Position numbers and translations under genes: made by a program
Source of the DNA: Haloarchaeobius sp. FL176
Lineage (GTDB): Archaea; Halobacteriota; Halobacteria; Halobacteriales; Natrialbaceae
Direction of reading: 5' to 3'
DNA: 64,000 nucleotides
Assembly: GCF_024609245.1 (NCBI RefSeq)
Contig: NZ_JANJYH010000001.1
Location: 62,001-126,000, forward strand
Shown: positions 25,003 through 33,576 of the stretch, piece by piece
Layout: the number at the start of each line of letters is the position of its first letter
How positions within the stretch are numbered: the first letter of the stretch is position 1
The notes under the pieces: model-generated
Seen by the model: the letters and a program-made list of their open reading frames with translations, nothing else
Told to the model about the DNA's origin: nothing
Database searches by the model: none

Positions 25003-25364
25003 CCACGACACACGACCGCTCCACGGACGAGGCGAACGCGACCGACGAGGCGTCGGAACCCGCGGCGTCACCGACGTCGAACCCGACGGGCCACAGCCAG
25101 CCCGGCTTCGAGGTGCCCGTCGGCGAGGACCCGGCGGCGACGTGCGAGCGCTGCGGCCGGCCGTTCCCGACGACGATGCACCGCGACCTCCATCTCGGGG
25201 AGGTCCACGTCGAGGAGCTGACCGAGCGCGAACACGAGCGGTACGAGGACGCTGTCGAGGCGGAGACGGACGAGCTGTTCGTCTACCACCTGAAGGTCAT
25301 CGCGGCGCTCGCGAGCATGTACGCCGTGCTCGTCCTCGTCTACATGGTGGTGTTGAGCCTGTGA
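24999..25364 (+). CDS. Membrane-anchored C2H2-type zinc-finger protein
   Basis: A 121-residue protein. After a disordered Thr/Ser/Glu-rich N-terminus of about 45 residues comes CERCGRPFPTTMHRDLHLGE with a following H: C-x2-C-x12-H-x5-H, a C2H2 zinc finger at about residues 49-71. An acidic helix (HERYEDAVEAETDELFVYH) then leads to one C-terminal membrane helix (residues about 97-119). It overlaps the preceding gene (ATGA) and ends the cluster. A tail-anchored zinc finger suggests a protein-protein or metal-sensing role at the membrane; function is unknown. Confidence 0.8.
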   Translation: MTTTHDRSTDEANATDEASEPAASPTSNPTGHSQPGFEVPVGEDPAATCERCGRPFPTTMHRDLHLGEVHVEELTEREHERYEDAVEAETDELFVYHLKVIAALASMYAVLVLVYMVVLSL

Positions 25365-25390
25365 CCCGCCCTCGCTGGCGGCTGCGGACG

Positions 25391-25515
25391 CTCGCATTCG
25401 CCCACGCGTCGACCTGCTCCTCGTCGTACGTCCGCGCGCCGAGGCCGCGGATGGACGCCTCGTGGACGCGTCTGACCGCCGCGATGTCGTCTGCCGTCGC
25501 TTCACGGACCTGCAT
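25391..25515 (-). pseudogene. Truncated GNAT acetyltransferase gene
   Basis: From the ATG at 25515 the minus strand reads MQVREATADDIAAVRRVHEA, continuing to QVDAWANA, which is a clear N-terminus of a GNAT acetyltransferase. Similarity then stops near 25391, where the frame runs on into the antisense of the zinc-finger gene with no acetyl-CoA motif. About 40 residues of an expected 150-160 remain, so this is a 3'-truncated remnant. It sits exactly between the cluster ending at 25364 and the convergent cytochrome oxidase operon. Confidence 0.65.
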
Positions 25516-25604
25516 GGACCAGTGTCCGGTCGGATTCCTCCTCGAACTTTCGGTCGCACAGCCGAGGCTGCCGGGTTCGAGAGCACGAAAACGGCGGCCG
25601 GCGG

Positions 25605-25874
25605 TCAGAGGATGGAGTACGACGCGGCGACGGTGAGCGCGACCGCACCGAGCAGGCCCAGCAGCATCAGCGTCGTCAGCGAGCGGGGCTCCCAGCGCAG
25701 GTGCTGGTACCAGCCCGCGACGACGACGGCCTTGACCGCCGACAGGACCATGATGGCCCAGAACGCCAGCCAGTACGACTCCTCCAGATAGCCGGCCTGC
25801 TCGACGACTGCCTGTGCGGTCGCCAGCACGAACAGGACGACGTATATCGCGGTGTAGAGTTTGGTTCTGGACAT
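25605..25874 (-). CDS. Cytochrome c oxidase subunit IV family protein
   Basis: An 89-residue protein with three membrane helices (about residues 5-23, 33-53 and 68-87) and the middle segment WLAFWAIMVLSAVKAVVVAG followed by WYQHLRWEPRS. The length, three-helix layout and K-x3-V-x3-Y/W-Q-H-L motif are those of the small prokaryotic oxidase subunit IV (COX4/CtaF type). It begins 6 bases after the subunit I+III stop and completes the oxidase operon. Confidence 0.9.
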   Translation of the reverse strand: MSRTKLYTAIYVVLFVLATAQAVVEQAGYLEESYWLAFWAIMVLSAVKAVVVAGWYQHLRWEPRSLTTLMLLGLLGAVALTVAASYSIL

Positions 25875-25879
25875 GGGTA

Positions 25880-28486
25880 TCACACGATGTAGAACAGCGG
25901 GAACAGGAACAGCCAGACGATGTCCACGAAGTGCCAGTACAGGCCGAAGTACTCGATGGGCTCGTCGTCGCCCATGTACGCCCCACCCCACGCTCTGAAT
26001 ATCATGTAGCCGGCGATGACGAGGCCGACGATGACGTGCAGCGCGTGCAGGCCCGTCGTGACGTAGAACGTCGTCGAGGCGATGTTCGTCCCGGGGTCCC
26101 AGCCGGCCGGGAACGCCTCGGTGTGGATGTGGAACAGGTGCTGCCACTCGATACCCTTGTTGATGAGGAAGCCGACGCCGAGGCCGACCGTGGCCACCAG
26201 CGAGCCGACGACGCCGAGGCGGTTCTCCCGCTTGGCGAACTCCATCGCGATGACGACCGCGAACGAGCTGGTCAACAGCAGGTACGTGTTGATGAGCCCC
26301 GGCAGCACCACGTGCGCCTCCGGGATGAGGTGGTGCCAGTCGGTCCAGCCGTGTGCGACGCGGGAGAACACGTACGCACCGATGAACGCCCCGAAGAGGA
26401 TGACGTCGGAGGCGAGGAAGATCCACAGCCCCAGCTTCGTGTTCTCGACGGTCGTGAACGGCCAGCTCTCCCCGAACGGGCCCTCGGGGCCGTGGAACTT
26501 CTCGCGAGTCATCGCGACGAGGCTGCCGAACGCAAGCACCCCGCCGACGATGGCCGTCCCGATGTGCACCCCGCCCATCGTGCCCTCGGGGAAGTAGCCA
26601 CGTTGGAGCCCGGAGAGTCCGAGCAACACAAGGAATGCGCCCGCGCCGAGGACGAACGGCCAGATGCTCGCGTGGCTCTCGCCGCCCCCGTGCTCGGTCT
26701 CGGTCACCTCGCTGCCCGGGAGCGCCGCGGCCTTGCCGTGGACCGCGCCGCCGTCGGTCTGGGCGCTCCCGCCGTCCTCGAACTCCAGGCGGCCGCTCGC
26801 GTACGTCGGCACGCCCGGGAAGTTCTCCAGCGGCGGCGGCGAGGGAACGGTCCACTCGGCCGTGGAGGCGAAGTCCCATGGCTGCCCCTCGACCTGCTCG
26901 CCGACGAACGCGCTCTTGAACAGGTTGTAGAACATCACAAGGAACGACGAGCCGAGCAGGAACGCTCCGACCGTCGAGAGCTGGTGCCAGCCGGTGAGTG
27001 CGGGCGCGTACTCGAACACCCGACGCGGCGTCTCCCAGGCCAGGAACATCGGGAAGTACAGCAGGTTGAAGCCGACGAAGTACATCCCGAAGTGGACTTT
27101 GCCGAGCGTCTCGTCGTACATCCGGCCGGTCATCTTCGGGAACCAGTAGTAGAGGCCGCCGACCAGCCCCGTCACGCCGCCGACCATCACGTAGTGGAAG
27201 TGCGCGACGACCCAGTAGGTGCCCCGGAGCGTGTAGTCGAGCACGACCGCGCCGAGGAACACGCCGGTGATGCCGCCGAGGATGAACAGCACCAGCGCGC
27301 CGAAGCCGAAGAGGAACGGCGTCTTGAACCGTATCTTCCCCTTCAACATCGTGTAGATGAGCGAGAACACCATCAGGTCGAACGGCAGTGATATTCCGAT
27401 GGTCGTCGCCATGAACAGCGTCTTGATTTCGAGGTTGATGCTCGTCAGGAACATGTGGTGCATCCAGACGACGAAGCTCTGAATGGCCACGAGCAGCATC
27501 GCGCCGATGAACCACTTCCGACCGACGAGACGGCGGCCCGTGAACGTCTGGAAGATCTCCGCCATCGCGCCGAGGGCGGGGAAGAAGACGATGTACACCT
27601 CGGGGTGGCCGAAGAACCAGAACAGGTGTGCCCACAGCATCGCGCCACCGGGGCTGCTCTCGGCGAAGTAGGCCGTGCCGATGAGCCGGTCGGAGCTGAG
27701 CAGCATCAGCGCGGCCAGCAACGCGGCGAACGCAAAGAGCATCATCCACACCGTCAGCAGGATGCTCCAGGTGAAGATGGGCATCCGGCGGAGGGTCATC
27801 CCCTCCGCACGCATCCGGTGCATCGTCGTCAGGAAGTTCACCGACCCCACCGTCGCCGAGGCGACGAACAGTATCAACGCCAGGACCGTCGTCGTCCCGC
27901 CTATATCTGGCGTGTAGACGGGCATGTTCAGGGGCGCGTACATCGTCCAGCCGCCGTTGAACGTGCTCCCCTGGAAGAAGGAGATGCCCATGAGGATGCC
28001 CGAGAAGAGGTAGAGCCAGTACGAGAGCGCGTTCAGCCGCGGGAACGCGAGGTCCTTCGCGCCGATCTGCAGCGGGACGACGTAGTTCGCGAACCCGAAC
28101 GCCAGCGGCGAGAGGAACCAGAACACCATGATGAGCCCGTGCGCGGAGACGGCCTGATTGTACGAGCCCGCCGCGAGGAAGTCCGCGCCGGGGGCCCACA
28201 GTTCGAGGCGCATCAGGAGGGCGAGCAGGCCGCCGAAGATGAGGAAGAACAGGGCCGTCACCGTGTACAGCAGCCCGATGTCCTTGTGGTTGGTCGTGAC
28301 GAACCAGCGCCGGATGGAGTGGGTCGGCGGCAGCCCGTGGTCGTCCCCATGGGGGGTGTCCGGGACGCCGTCGGCCGGGAAGTCGTCGTCAACGATTGAA
28401 CCGCCGTCGCTGGCCGTGCCGCCGTCGCTCACGGCTGGTTCGTCACCGGTCGGGTCGGCCGTCGTCTCGTGTTCGTCGTCGGTCAT
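25880..28486 (-). CDS. Cytochrome c oxidase subunits I and III fused
   Basis: An 868-residue fusion. After an acidic N-terminus of about 55 residues, the subunit I part (to about residue 580) has heme ligand SAHGLIMVFW, the cross-linked His-Tyr segment GHPEVYIVFFPAL, CuB histidines in VVWMHHMF, and high-spin heme ligands AHFHYVMVGG. The D-channel Asp/Asn (IGAKDLAFPRLN) and the Glu of HPEVY are present, marking an A1-type proton pump. The subunit III part (from about residue 610) has seven helices with HVVLPGLINTYLLLTSS and LHALHVIVGL. Fused I+III genes are common in haloarchaea. The start overlaps the subunit II stop (ATGA). Confidence 0.96.
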   Translation of the reverse strand: MTDDEHETTADPTGDEPAVSDGGTASDGGSIVDDDFPADGVPDTPHGDDHGLPPTHSIRRWFVTTNHKDIGLLYTVTALFFLIFGGLLALLMRLELWAPGADFLAAGSYNQAVSAHGLIMVFWFLSPLAFGFANYVVPLQIGAKDLAFPRLNALSYWLYLFSGILMGISFFQGSTFNGGWTMYAPLNMPVYTPDIGGTTTVLALILFVASATVGSVNFLTTMHRMRAEGMTLRRMPIFTWSILLTVWMMLFAFAALLAALMLLSSDRLIGTAYFAESSPGGAMLWAHLFWFFGHPEVYIVFFPALGAMAEIFQTFTGRRLVGRKWFIGAMLLVAIQSFVVWMHHMFLTSINLEIKTLFMATTIGISLPFDLMVFSLIYTMLKGKIRFKTPFLFGFGALVLFILGGITGVFLGAVVLDYTLRGTYWVVAHFHYVMVGGVTGLVGGLYYWFPKMTGRMYDETLGKVHFGMYFVGFNLLYFPMFLAWETPRRVFEYAPALTGWHQLSTVGAFLLGSSFLVMFYNLFKSAFVGEQVEGQPWDFASTAEWTVPSPPPLENFPGVPTYASGRLEFEDGGSAQTDGGAVHGKAAALPGSEVTETEHGGGESHASIWPFVLGAGAFLVLLGLSGLQRGYFPEGTMGGVHIGTAIVGGVLAFGSLVAMTREKFHGPEGPFGESWPFTTVENTKLGLWIFLASDVILFGAFIGAYVFSRVAHGWTDWHHLIPEAHVVLPGLINTYLLLTSSFAVVIAMEFAKRENRLGVVGSLVATVGLGVGFLINKGIEWQHLFHIHTEAFPAGWDPGTNIASTTFYVTTGLHALHVIVGLVIAGYMIFRAWGGAYMGDDEPIEYFGLYWHFVDIVWLFLFPLFYIV

Positions 28487-29346
28487 GCCCTGAGAACTCC
28501 CTCCGTGGCTGCTGTGCGGGCGGGCAGCCTCGTCGCCACGCCACCGTCAGCCGGCAGCCCGACCGACGGTGCGGAACTGCCACCGGCCGCCGTCGCGGGG
28601 TCGACGCGCTCCGTGCCGCCGTCGCTGGCGTTCGTGCTGTTCATCGGCTCCACGAACATCCGCTCGTACTCCTCGGCGTCGATGACCTCGACGGTCCCGG
28701 TCATGTAGGAGTGGCCCGCACCACAGAGCTCGTAGCACTTGATGGTGTACTCGCCGTCCTCGACCGGACCGAACCAGGTGCTCGTGGTCTGGCCGGGGAT
28801 GGCGTCGGTCTTCGTCTTGAACGCGGGGATGCCGAAGTTGTGCATCACGTCCGAGGATGTCACCACGATCCGGACGCGCTCACCCTCGGGCACGTACATC
28901 GTCCCATCGGTCGTGTTGCCGTTGGGATACTCGAACTGCCAGCCGAACTGGTAGCCGGTGACGTCCACCGTCGTCCCGTCCTCCATCTCGGGCTCCGCGG
29001 GCTGTGCGGCGCCCGCCTCGACGTACAGCAGCGCCCAGTACGTCCAGAGGATGAGCGAGATGACGATGATGGCGCTGAGGGTGAACGAGAGGAGCAGTTT
29101 GCGCCCGTGACCACCGCCCTCCGGGAGCTCTCCGAGTGTGGGCCGCCCGATGTCCTCGGTCTCCTCGGCCGGGGCGGTGCCGTCGTCGCGGTACCTGTAC
29201 GCGTTGTACAGCATGTACCCGATGACGACGACACCGACCGCTGTGCCGAGGACCAGGAACACCTCGAAGATGGTTCCGAACAGCTCGGCCCGGTTCCCGT
29301 CGGGCTCCAGCTGGCCAGCCACCTGTAGCAGTAGTCCACCGTGCAT
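28483..29346 (-). CDS. Cytochrome c oxidase subunit II
   Basis: A 287-residue subunit with two N-terminal membrane helices (about residues 22-47 and 84-108) and an external cupredoxin domain. The CuA site is complete: the first His in SDVMHNFGIPAF and the loop CYELCGAGHSYM (C-x3-C-x3-H-x2-M). The aromatic entry patch is YQFGWQFEYP. It would take electrons from a halocyanin-like copper protein or cytochrome c outside the cell. A Ser/Thr/Ala-rich tail of about 60 residues follows the CuA domain. A strong TATA box 28-39 bases upstream supports the start. Confidence 0.96.
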   Translation of the reverse strand: MHGGLLLQVAGQLEPDGNRAELFGTIFEVFLVLGTAVGVVVIGYMLYNAYRYRDDGTAPAEETEDIGRPTLGELPEGGGHGRKLLLSFTLSAIIVISLILWTYWALLYVEAGAAQPAEPEMEDGTTVDVTGYQFGWQFEYPNGNTTDGTMYVPEGERVRIVVTSSDVMHNFGIPAFKTKTDAIPGQTTSTWFGPVEDGEYTIKCYELCGAGHSYMTGTVEVIDAEEYERMFVEPMNSTNASDGGTERVDPATAAGGSSAPSVGLPADGGVATRLPARTAATEGVLRA

Positions 29347-29373
29347 CGGTTGACCGAGAGTCCAACGCGTGAG

Positions 29374-29385
29374 TATTTATTTATT
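29374..29385 (-). promoter_or_regulatory. TATA box of the cytochrome oxidase operon
   Basis: The minus strand has AATAAATAAATA 28-39 bases before the subunit II start at 29346, the most AT-rich promoter in this part of the window. It is consistent with strong leaderless transcription of the three-gene operon. Confidence 0.6.
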
Positions 29386-29451
29386 GGGGAGTGTTACCAT
29401 GGACATTGGTGCATGACAGCATTGGTCTTGGTGCGGACGAGGAGCCCTCGT

Positions 29452-29459
29452 ACTTAATC
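29452..29459 (+). promoter_or_regulatory. TATA-like box of the TFB gene
   Basis: ACTTAATC lies 88-95 bases before the TFB ATG. Transcription from it would give a leader of about 60 bases. A second AT-rich patch (AAAAATTCATAGATA, about 29467-29481) is another candidate. Confidence 0.35.
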
Positions 29460-29546
29460 ACCGCCGAAAAATTCATAGATAGCTGCTAATTACGTCCGGT
29501 TAGCAAGGACTCGACGCGGTGTCGAGCCGCTTGCCCTCCACCCACG

Positions 29547-30524
29547 ATGACAGAAACCCGTACCCGACCGACCAGTCGCGAGACCGACCCTCGCGAACGC
29601 GACGTCTCCGAACAGGCACGCGAGCGAGAGCGATGTCCGGAGTGTGACAGCCGGCTCGTCAACGACGGACGCGGCGAGACGGTCTGTACCGACTGCGGAC
29701 TCGTCGTCGAGACGGAGAGCGTCGACCGCGGGCCCGAGTGGCGTGCGTTCGACGCCGCCGAGAAGGACGAGAAGTCCCGCGTCGGTGCGCCGACGACGAA
29801 GATGATGCACGACAAGGGGCTGTCGACGAACATCGGCTGGCAGAACAAGGACGCCTACGGCCGCTCGCTGAGCTCGAAACAGCGCCGCAAGATGGAGCGC
29901 CTGCGCACCTGGGACGAGCGCTTTCGCACGCGTGATTCCCGCGAGCGCAACCTGAAGCAGGCCCTCGGCGAGATCGACCGGATGGCCAGCGCGCTCGGGC
30001 TCCCGGACAATATCCGTGAAACTGCGTCGGTCATCTACCGGCGCGCGCTCGACGAGGACCTCCTGCCCGGCCGCTCCATCGAGGGCGTCGCCACCGCCGC
30101 GGTGTACGCTGCCGCGCGACAGGGCGGTGTGCCGCGCAGCCTCGACGAGGTCGCCCGCGTCAGTCGCGTCGACGACATGGAGTTCAAACGCACCTACCGG
30201 TACATCGTTCGCGAACTCGGCCTCGAGGTCGAGCCAGCGGACCCCGAGAGCTACGTTCCCCGGTTCGCGAGCGACCTCCGACTGAGCGACGAGGGTGAGA
30301 TGCGTGCCCGCGAACTCCTCCGGGATGCCAGGGGGACCGGTATCCACTCCGGCAAGTCGCCCGTCGGCCTCGCCGCTGCCGCCGTCTACGCGGCGTCGCT
30401 GCTCACCAACGAACGAGTCACCCAGAGCGTGGTCAGCGACGTGGCCGACGTGAGCGAGGTCACGATCCGCAACCGCTACAAGGAACTTCTCGATGCTGCA
30501 GACGAAGGCGGCGCGAGCTACTGA
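29547..30524 (+). CDS. tfb: Transcription initiation factor IIB
   Basis: A 325-residue TFB that bridges TBP-bound promoter DNA and RNA polymerase. The N-terminal zinc ribbon has CPECDSRL then CTDCGLVVE (residues about 30-58), the B-reader region is GPEWRAFDAAEKDEKSRVGA, and two cyclin folds follow (about residues 125-215 and 220-310), with KSPVGLAAAAVYAASLLTNE in the second and the helix DVSEVTIRNRYKEL that reads the BRE. Haloarchaea carry many TFB paralogues; this one is complete. Its gene is divergent from the cytochrome oxidase operon across 200 bases. Confidence 0.97.
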   Translation: MTETRTRPTSRETDPRERDVSEQARERERCPECDSRLVNDGRGETVCTDCGLVVETESVDRGPEWRAFDAAEKDEKSRVGAPTTKMMHDKGLSTNIGWQNKDAYGRSLSSKQRRKMERLRTWDERFRTRDSRERNLKQALGEIDRMASALGLPDNIRETASVIYRRALDEDLLPGRSIEGVATAAVYAAARQGGVPRSLDEVARVSRVDDMEFKRTYRYIVRELGLEVEPADPESYVPRFASDLRLSDEGEMRARELLRDARGTGIHSGKSPVGLAAAAVYAASLLTNERVTQSVVSDVADVSEVTIRNRYKELLDAADEGGASY

Positions 30525-30985
30525 TCCCGCGTCACGACACGGATGTCGCAGCTCCGGATGGTCCTCGGGACCACGGTCGCCACCTTCTCGCCGGCGTTGA
30601 GGTTCGTCGAGACTGCAACCCCAGTACCGTCCGAGAGCGGCGCACGGAGCAACAGCCCGTCGTCGAACCCCTTGACGACGAAGTTGAACTGCCCGAGCTG
30701 GAGGAGCTCCTCCTGGAACGCATCGCCCATGCGTCCGTCGAGACAGAGGTCGGCAGCGAGCGCGTCGAGGTCCGACGGCTCGTACTGCTCGCGGAACGTC
30801 TCGTGGAAGTAGTGGATCTCCAGCACGTCCGCGTTGTACGCCGCGACCATCGTGAGGTCGCGGCCGAGTTCGTCACGCAGTCGGTCGACGATGCCGTCCG
30901 TCCTGTCGACGATTCGCTTGCTCGAAGGCGTTTCGTCGACGAACTGGGCCCTCGCCGGCGACTGCGTCGGGCTGTCGTAAGTCAT
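30518..30985 (-). CDS. Conserved haloarchaeal protein, DUF7522-like
   Basis: A 155-residue soluble protein. Its core (LRDELGRDLTMVAAYNADVL, FHETFREQYEPSDLDALAAD, then FVVKGFDDGLLLRAPLSDGT) is a mixed alpha/beta pattern found in a haloarchaeal family of small proteins with an E-x-Y-E-x-x-Y/I-L type centre, probably DUF7522. No catalytic residue is evident. The gene converges on tfb with a 7-base overlap of their 3' ends. The function is unknown; a sensory or regulatory role is only a guess. Confidence 0.7.
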   Translation of the reverse strand: MTYDSPTQSPARAQFVDETPSSKRIVDRTDGIVDRLRDELGRDLTMVAAYNADVLEIHYFHETFREQYEPSDLDALAADLCLDGRMGDAFQEELLQLGQFNFVVKGFDDGLLLRAPLSDGTGVAVSTNLNAGEKVATVVPRTIRSCDIRVVTRDQ

Positions 30986-31040
30986 CCCAACGGCCGGAAC
31001 AATGATACTGGTGGTTAAAAAACCGGGCAGTTTCCGCCCG

Positions 31041-32627
31041 TCAGTCCGTCGTCGGCGCGAGACGAGGCTGTTCGTCCGTCAACAGTCGGTCGAGCGCGTC
31101 GACCATCGCCTCGACGCTCGCTCGGGTGATGTCGGCGTCGCTGTGTGCCACAGTCACCTCGTCGTCGTCGCGGGCCATCGTCACCTCGACGGTGACGAGG
31201 GCGTCCGTCCCACCGGTGATGGCGTCGACGTGGTACGCCGTGAGGTGGACGTCCGTCGCGCCACCGACCGCCTTCCGGACCGCCGAGACCGCGGCGTCGA
31301 CCGGCCCGGAGCCGGTGCCGCTGGCGACGCGTTCGACCGTGCCCTCCTCGACCTCGTCGTCCCCGTACTGGTCGGGACCCAGCACTGACTGATCCACGTC
31401 CAGCCTGACGCTGGCCGTCGGTGTCGCGCTGCCCGCGGTCGCCGTGACCTTGAGGAGTTCGACCCGGCGCTCGCGCTCGCGCCCGGTCACGTCCTCCGTG
31501 ACCGCGAGGAGGTCGGCGTCGGTCACGCGACGGCCACGCTCCGCGAGGTCCTTCACGCGCTCGACGACGGTGCCGAGTTCGTCCTCGCTGACGTCGAGGC
31601 CGTGCTCGGCGAGCGCCGCGCGGACGCCCGCTCGACCGGCGTGCTTGCCGAGGACCAGCCGGCGCTCACGGCCGACCGCTTCCGGTTGGTACGGCTCGTA
31701 CATCCGGTCGTCCTTCAGCGTGCCGTCGGTGTGGATGCCGGACTCGTGGGCGAACGCGTTCGCGCCCGTCACGGCCTTGTTCGGCGCGGGCCGCATCCCC
31801 GTCGTCCGGGCGACGACGCTTCCGAGGTCGTACAGCGTCTCCGTGTCGAGCGTTTCGACGTCGTAGACGTGCGAGAGCGCCATGACGACCTCCTCCAGCG
31901 CGACGTTGCCGGCGCGCTCGCCGACGCCGTTGACGGTCGCGTGGACGAGGTCCGCCCCTGCCTCGACGGCCGCCAGCGCGTTCGTCACGCCGAGTCCGAG
32001 GTCGTCGTGCGTGTGTGCACTGACCGGGCCGAGGGCCGCCAGGCGCTCGACGGCGTCGGCGGTCTGCTCCGGGCCAGCGTGGCCGACCGTGTCGGCGAAG
32101 CAGAACCGGTCCGCACCCGCGTCGAGCGAGACCTCGGCGAGCGCAGCGAGGTAGTCGAGGTCCGCACGCGAGCCGTCCTCGCCGATGACCTCGACCCAGA
32201 GGCCGTGGTCCGTGGCGTACTCGACGAGCTCGACGGTCGAGTCGAGCACCTCGTCGCGGGTCGAGCCGACCTTCCGCTCGACGTGGCGGTCGCTCGACGG
32301 GACGACGAGGTTGACGCCGTCGACGTCACAGCCGAGCGCGCTGTCGATGTCGGCCTGCAGTCCGCGGGCGAAGCTCGTCACCGTCGCGTCGAGCCCGAGG
32401 TCGGTCACGCGGCTGATTGCCGCGCGCTCGCCCTCGCCCGTGCAGGCCGAGCCCGCCTCGACGACGGAGACGCCGGAGCGCTCCAGCGCCTCCGCTATCT
32501 CCACTTTCTCCTCGGGCGTCAACGAGACGCCGGGTGCCTGTTCTCCGTCGCGAAGTGTCGTGTCCAGAAAGCTGACGTCAGCGTTCGAGAGTGTGTGTTC
32601 GGGGGAGCCCCCGAATAAATCGGTCAC
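31041..32627 (-). CDS. 2-isopropylmalate synthase / (R)-citramalate synthase family
   Basis: A 528-residue enzyme that condenses acetyl-CoA with a 2-oxo acid (2-oxoisovalerate for leucine, or pyruvate for isoleucine). The HMGL-like TIM barrel has the catalytic entry FLDTTLRDGEQAPGVSLTP, the metal-binding HTHDDLGLGVTNA and GERAGNVALEE, and AFAHESGIHTDG. The C-terminal LeuA regulatory domain (from about residue 395, with LLKVTATAGSATPTASVRL and HVDAITGGTDA) is complete, so feedback control by an amino acid is expected. Substrate choice between the two pathways cannot be made by eye. Confidence 0.92.
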   Translation of the reverse strand: MTDLFGGSPEHTLSNADVSFLDTTLRDGEQAPGVSLTPEEKVEIAEALERSGVSVVEAGSACTGEGERAAISRVTDLGLDATVTSFARGLQADIDSALGCDVDGVNLVVPSSDRHVERKVGSTRDEVLDSTVELVEYATDHGLWVEVIGEDGSRADLDYLAALAEVSLDAGADRFCFADTVGHAGPEQTADAVERLAALGPVSAHTHDDLGLGVTNALAAVEAGADLVHATVNGVGERAGNVALEEVVMALSHVYDVETLDTETLYDLGSVVARTTGMRPAPNKAVTGANAFAHESGIHTDGTLKDDRMYEPYQPEAVGRERRLVLGKHAGRAGVRAALAEHGLDVSEDELGTVVERVKDLAERGRRVTDADLLAVTEDVTGRERERRVELLKVTATAGSATPTASVRLDVDQSVLGPDQYGDDEVEEGTVERVASGTGSGPVDAAVSAVRKAVGGATDVHLTAYHVDAITGGTDALVTVEVTMARDDDEVTVAHSDADITRASVEAMVDALDRLLTDEQPRLAPTTD

Positions 32628-32719
32628 CGGTCATATGCCACTCGGTCGGAGGCCACACACGGTAATCAACGACTCCGTCGGACAGGCCGACCTGTCGGAC
32701 CCGCAAAAACTGCCGCCGG

Positions 32720-33082
32720 TCACTCCTCCACGTGGACGACGTCGCCCGGTTCCACGTCGTCGGCTGCACCCGCCGGCAGTTCGACGATGGTGTCGGCCGT
32801 CGCACGGCCGAGCCCGACCCAGGGCCGGAGCCGCTTCTTCTGGACGACCTCGTCGTCGACCAGCCAGAGCGCGTCGATGGCGAAGGGGACGAACACCATG
32901 TGGAGGTCGTGTGTCCCCGGTCCGTCGAACTGGAACACCAGCGCGTAGTCGTCGGGAACCGAACGACGGAACATCAGTCCCCGCGCCCGCGAGAGGAAGG
33001 TGTCGGCGAACTCGACGGTCGAGGCGAGCGTCTGCGAGGTCAGCTCGTCGTCCCCCTTCGCCTCGTTGTGGACCACTCGCAC
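32720..33082 (-). CDS. DUF192 family protein
   Basis: A 120-residue protein with the DUF192 hallmarks: FLSRARGLMFRRSVPDDYAL near residue 30, then GTHDLHMVFVPFAIDALWLV (His/Met/Phe segment) and the C-terminal ADTIVELPAGAADDVEPGDV. Haloarchaeal members start without a signal peptide, as here. The role is unknown; some bacterial relatives are exported. The gene stands alone between leuA-like and NifU-like genes on the same strand. Confidence 0.88.
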   Translation of the reverse strand: MRVVHNEAKGDDELTSQTLASTVEFADTFLSRARGLMFRRSVPDDYALVFQFDGPGTHDLHMVFVPFAIDALWLVDDEVVQKKRLRPWVGLGRATADTIVELPAGAADDVEPGDVVHVEE

Positions 33083-33163
33083 AGGCAGTGGCTTCGACCG
33101 CCCCCGATTTATGTCTGCGGGTCGGGCCGTCGTCCAGCCACGTCCCTTCCGGCACGACCGGGC

Positions 33164-33460
33164 TCAGAACGGCACGTCGGAGAGGTCCTCCGTCGTGGGC
33201 CGGGACTCCTCGCCCATGCCGGTCTCGACGGTGACCTCGGTCAGTTCCGGAACCTCGGCCGGCAGCCGGGCACGGAGCGCTTCGGTCGTCAGACTGGAGA
33301 TGCCACAGCCGTCGCAGGCCCCCGAGAGCAGCAGGTGTACCTCGCCGGTCTCCGGGTCGAGGCTCGCGATGTCCCAGCTCCCTCCGTGCATCTCTATCTG
33401 CGGGAAGTTCCGGTCGAGGAACGCCCCGATGCGGTCGCGAAGTTCCGCCTCGTCGGTCAT
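33164..33460 (-). CDS. NifU-like iron-sulfur scaffold/carrier
   Basis: A 98-residue protein equal to the NifU C-terminal (Nfu) domain. It starts MTDEAELRDRIGAFLDRNF, has the conserved IEMHGGSWDIASLD, and carries the cluster-binding pair in SGACDGCGISSLT (C-x2-C, about residues 50-53), then ALRARLPAEVPELTEV. It would assemble or carry a [4Fe-4S] cluster. The ATG at 33460 is selected because the Nfu domain begins right after it; the longer frame upstream is Arg-rich and non-coding in character. An acidic tail of about 20 residues follows the domain. Confidence 0.92.
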   Translation of the reverse strand: MTDEAELRDRIGAFLDRNFPQIEMHGGSWDIASLDPETGEVHLLLSGACDGCGISSLTTEALRARLPAEVPELTEVTVETGMGEESRPTTEDLSDVPF

Positions 33461-33576
33461 GGTTACCGGCAGGAACGCGAGCAGTATAGACGTTGGCATA
33501 GGGCGGCGGTGCCGTGCGAACGGTTTTTGTGCTGTGTTCCCTAGCGGAGGTGAACAACCGGCCTCCATTATAAACA

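Noticed and set aside
25605-28199. 864-codon minus-strand frame overlapping oxidase subunit I+III
   Set aside because: Its first 770 codons are an Arg/Asp-rich shift of the real oxidase gene; only the last 89 codons (subunit IV) are real.
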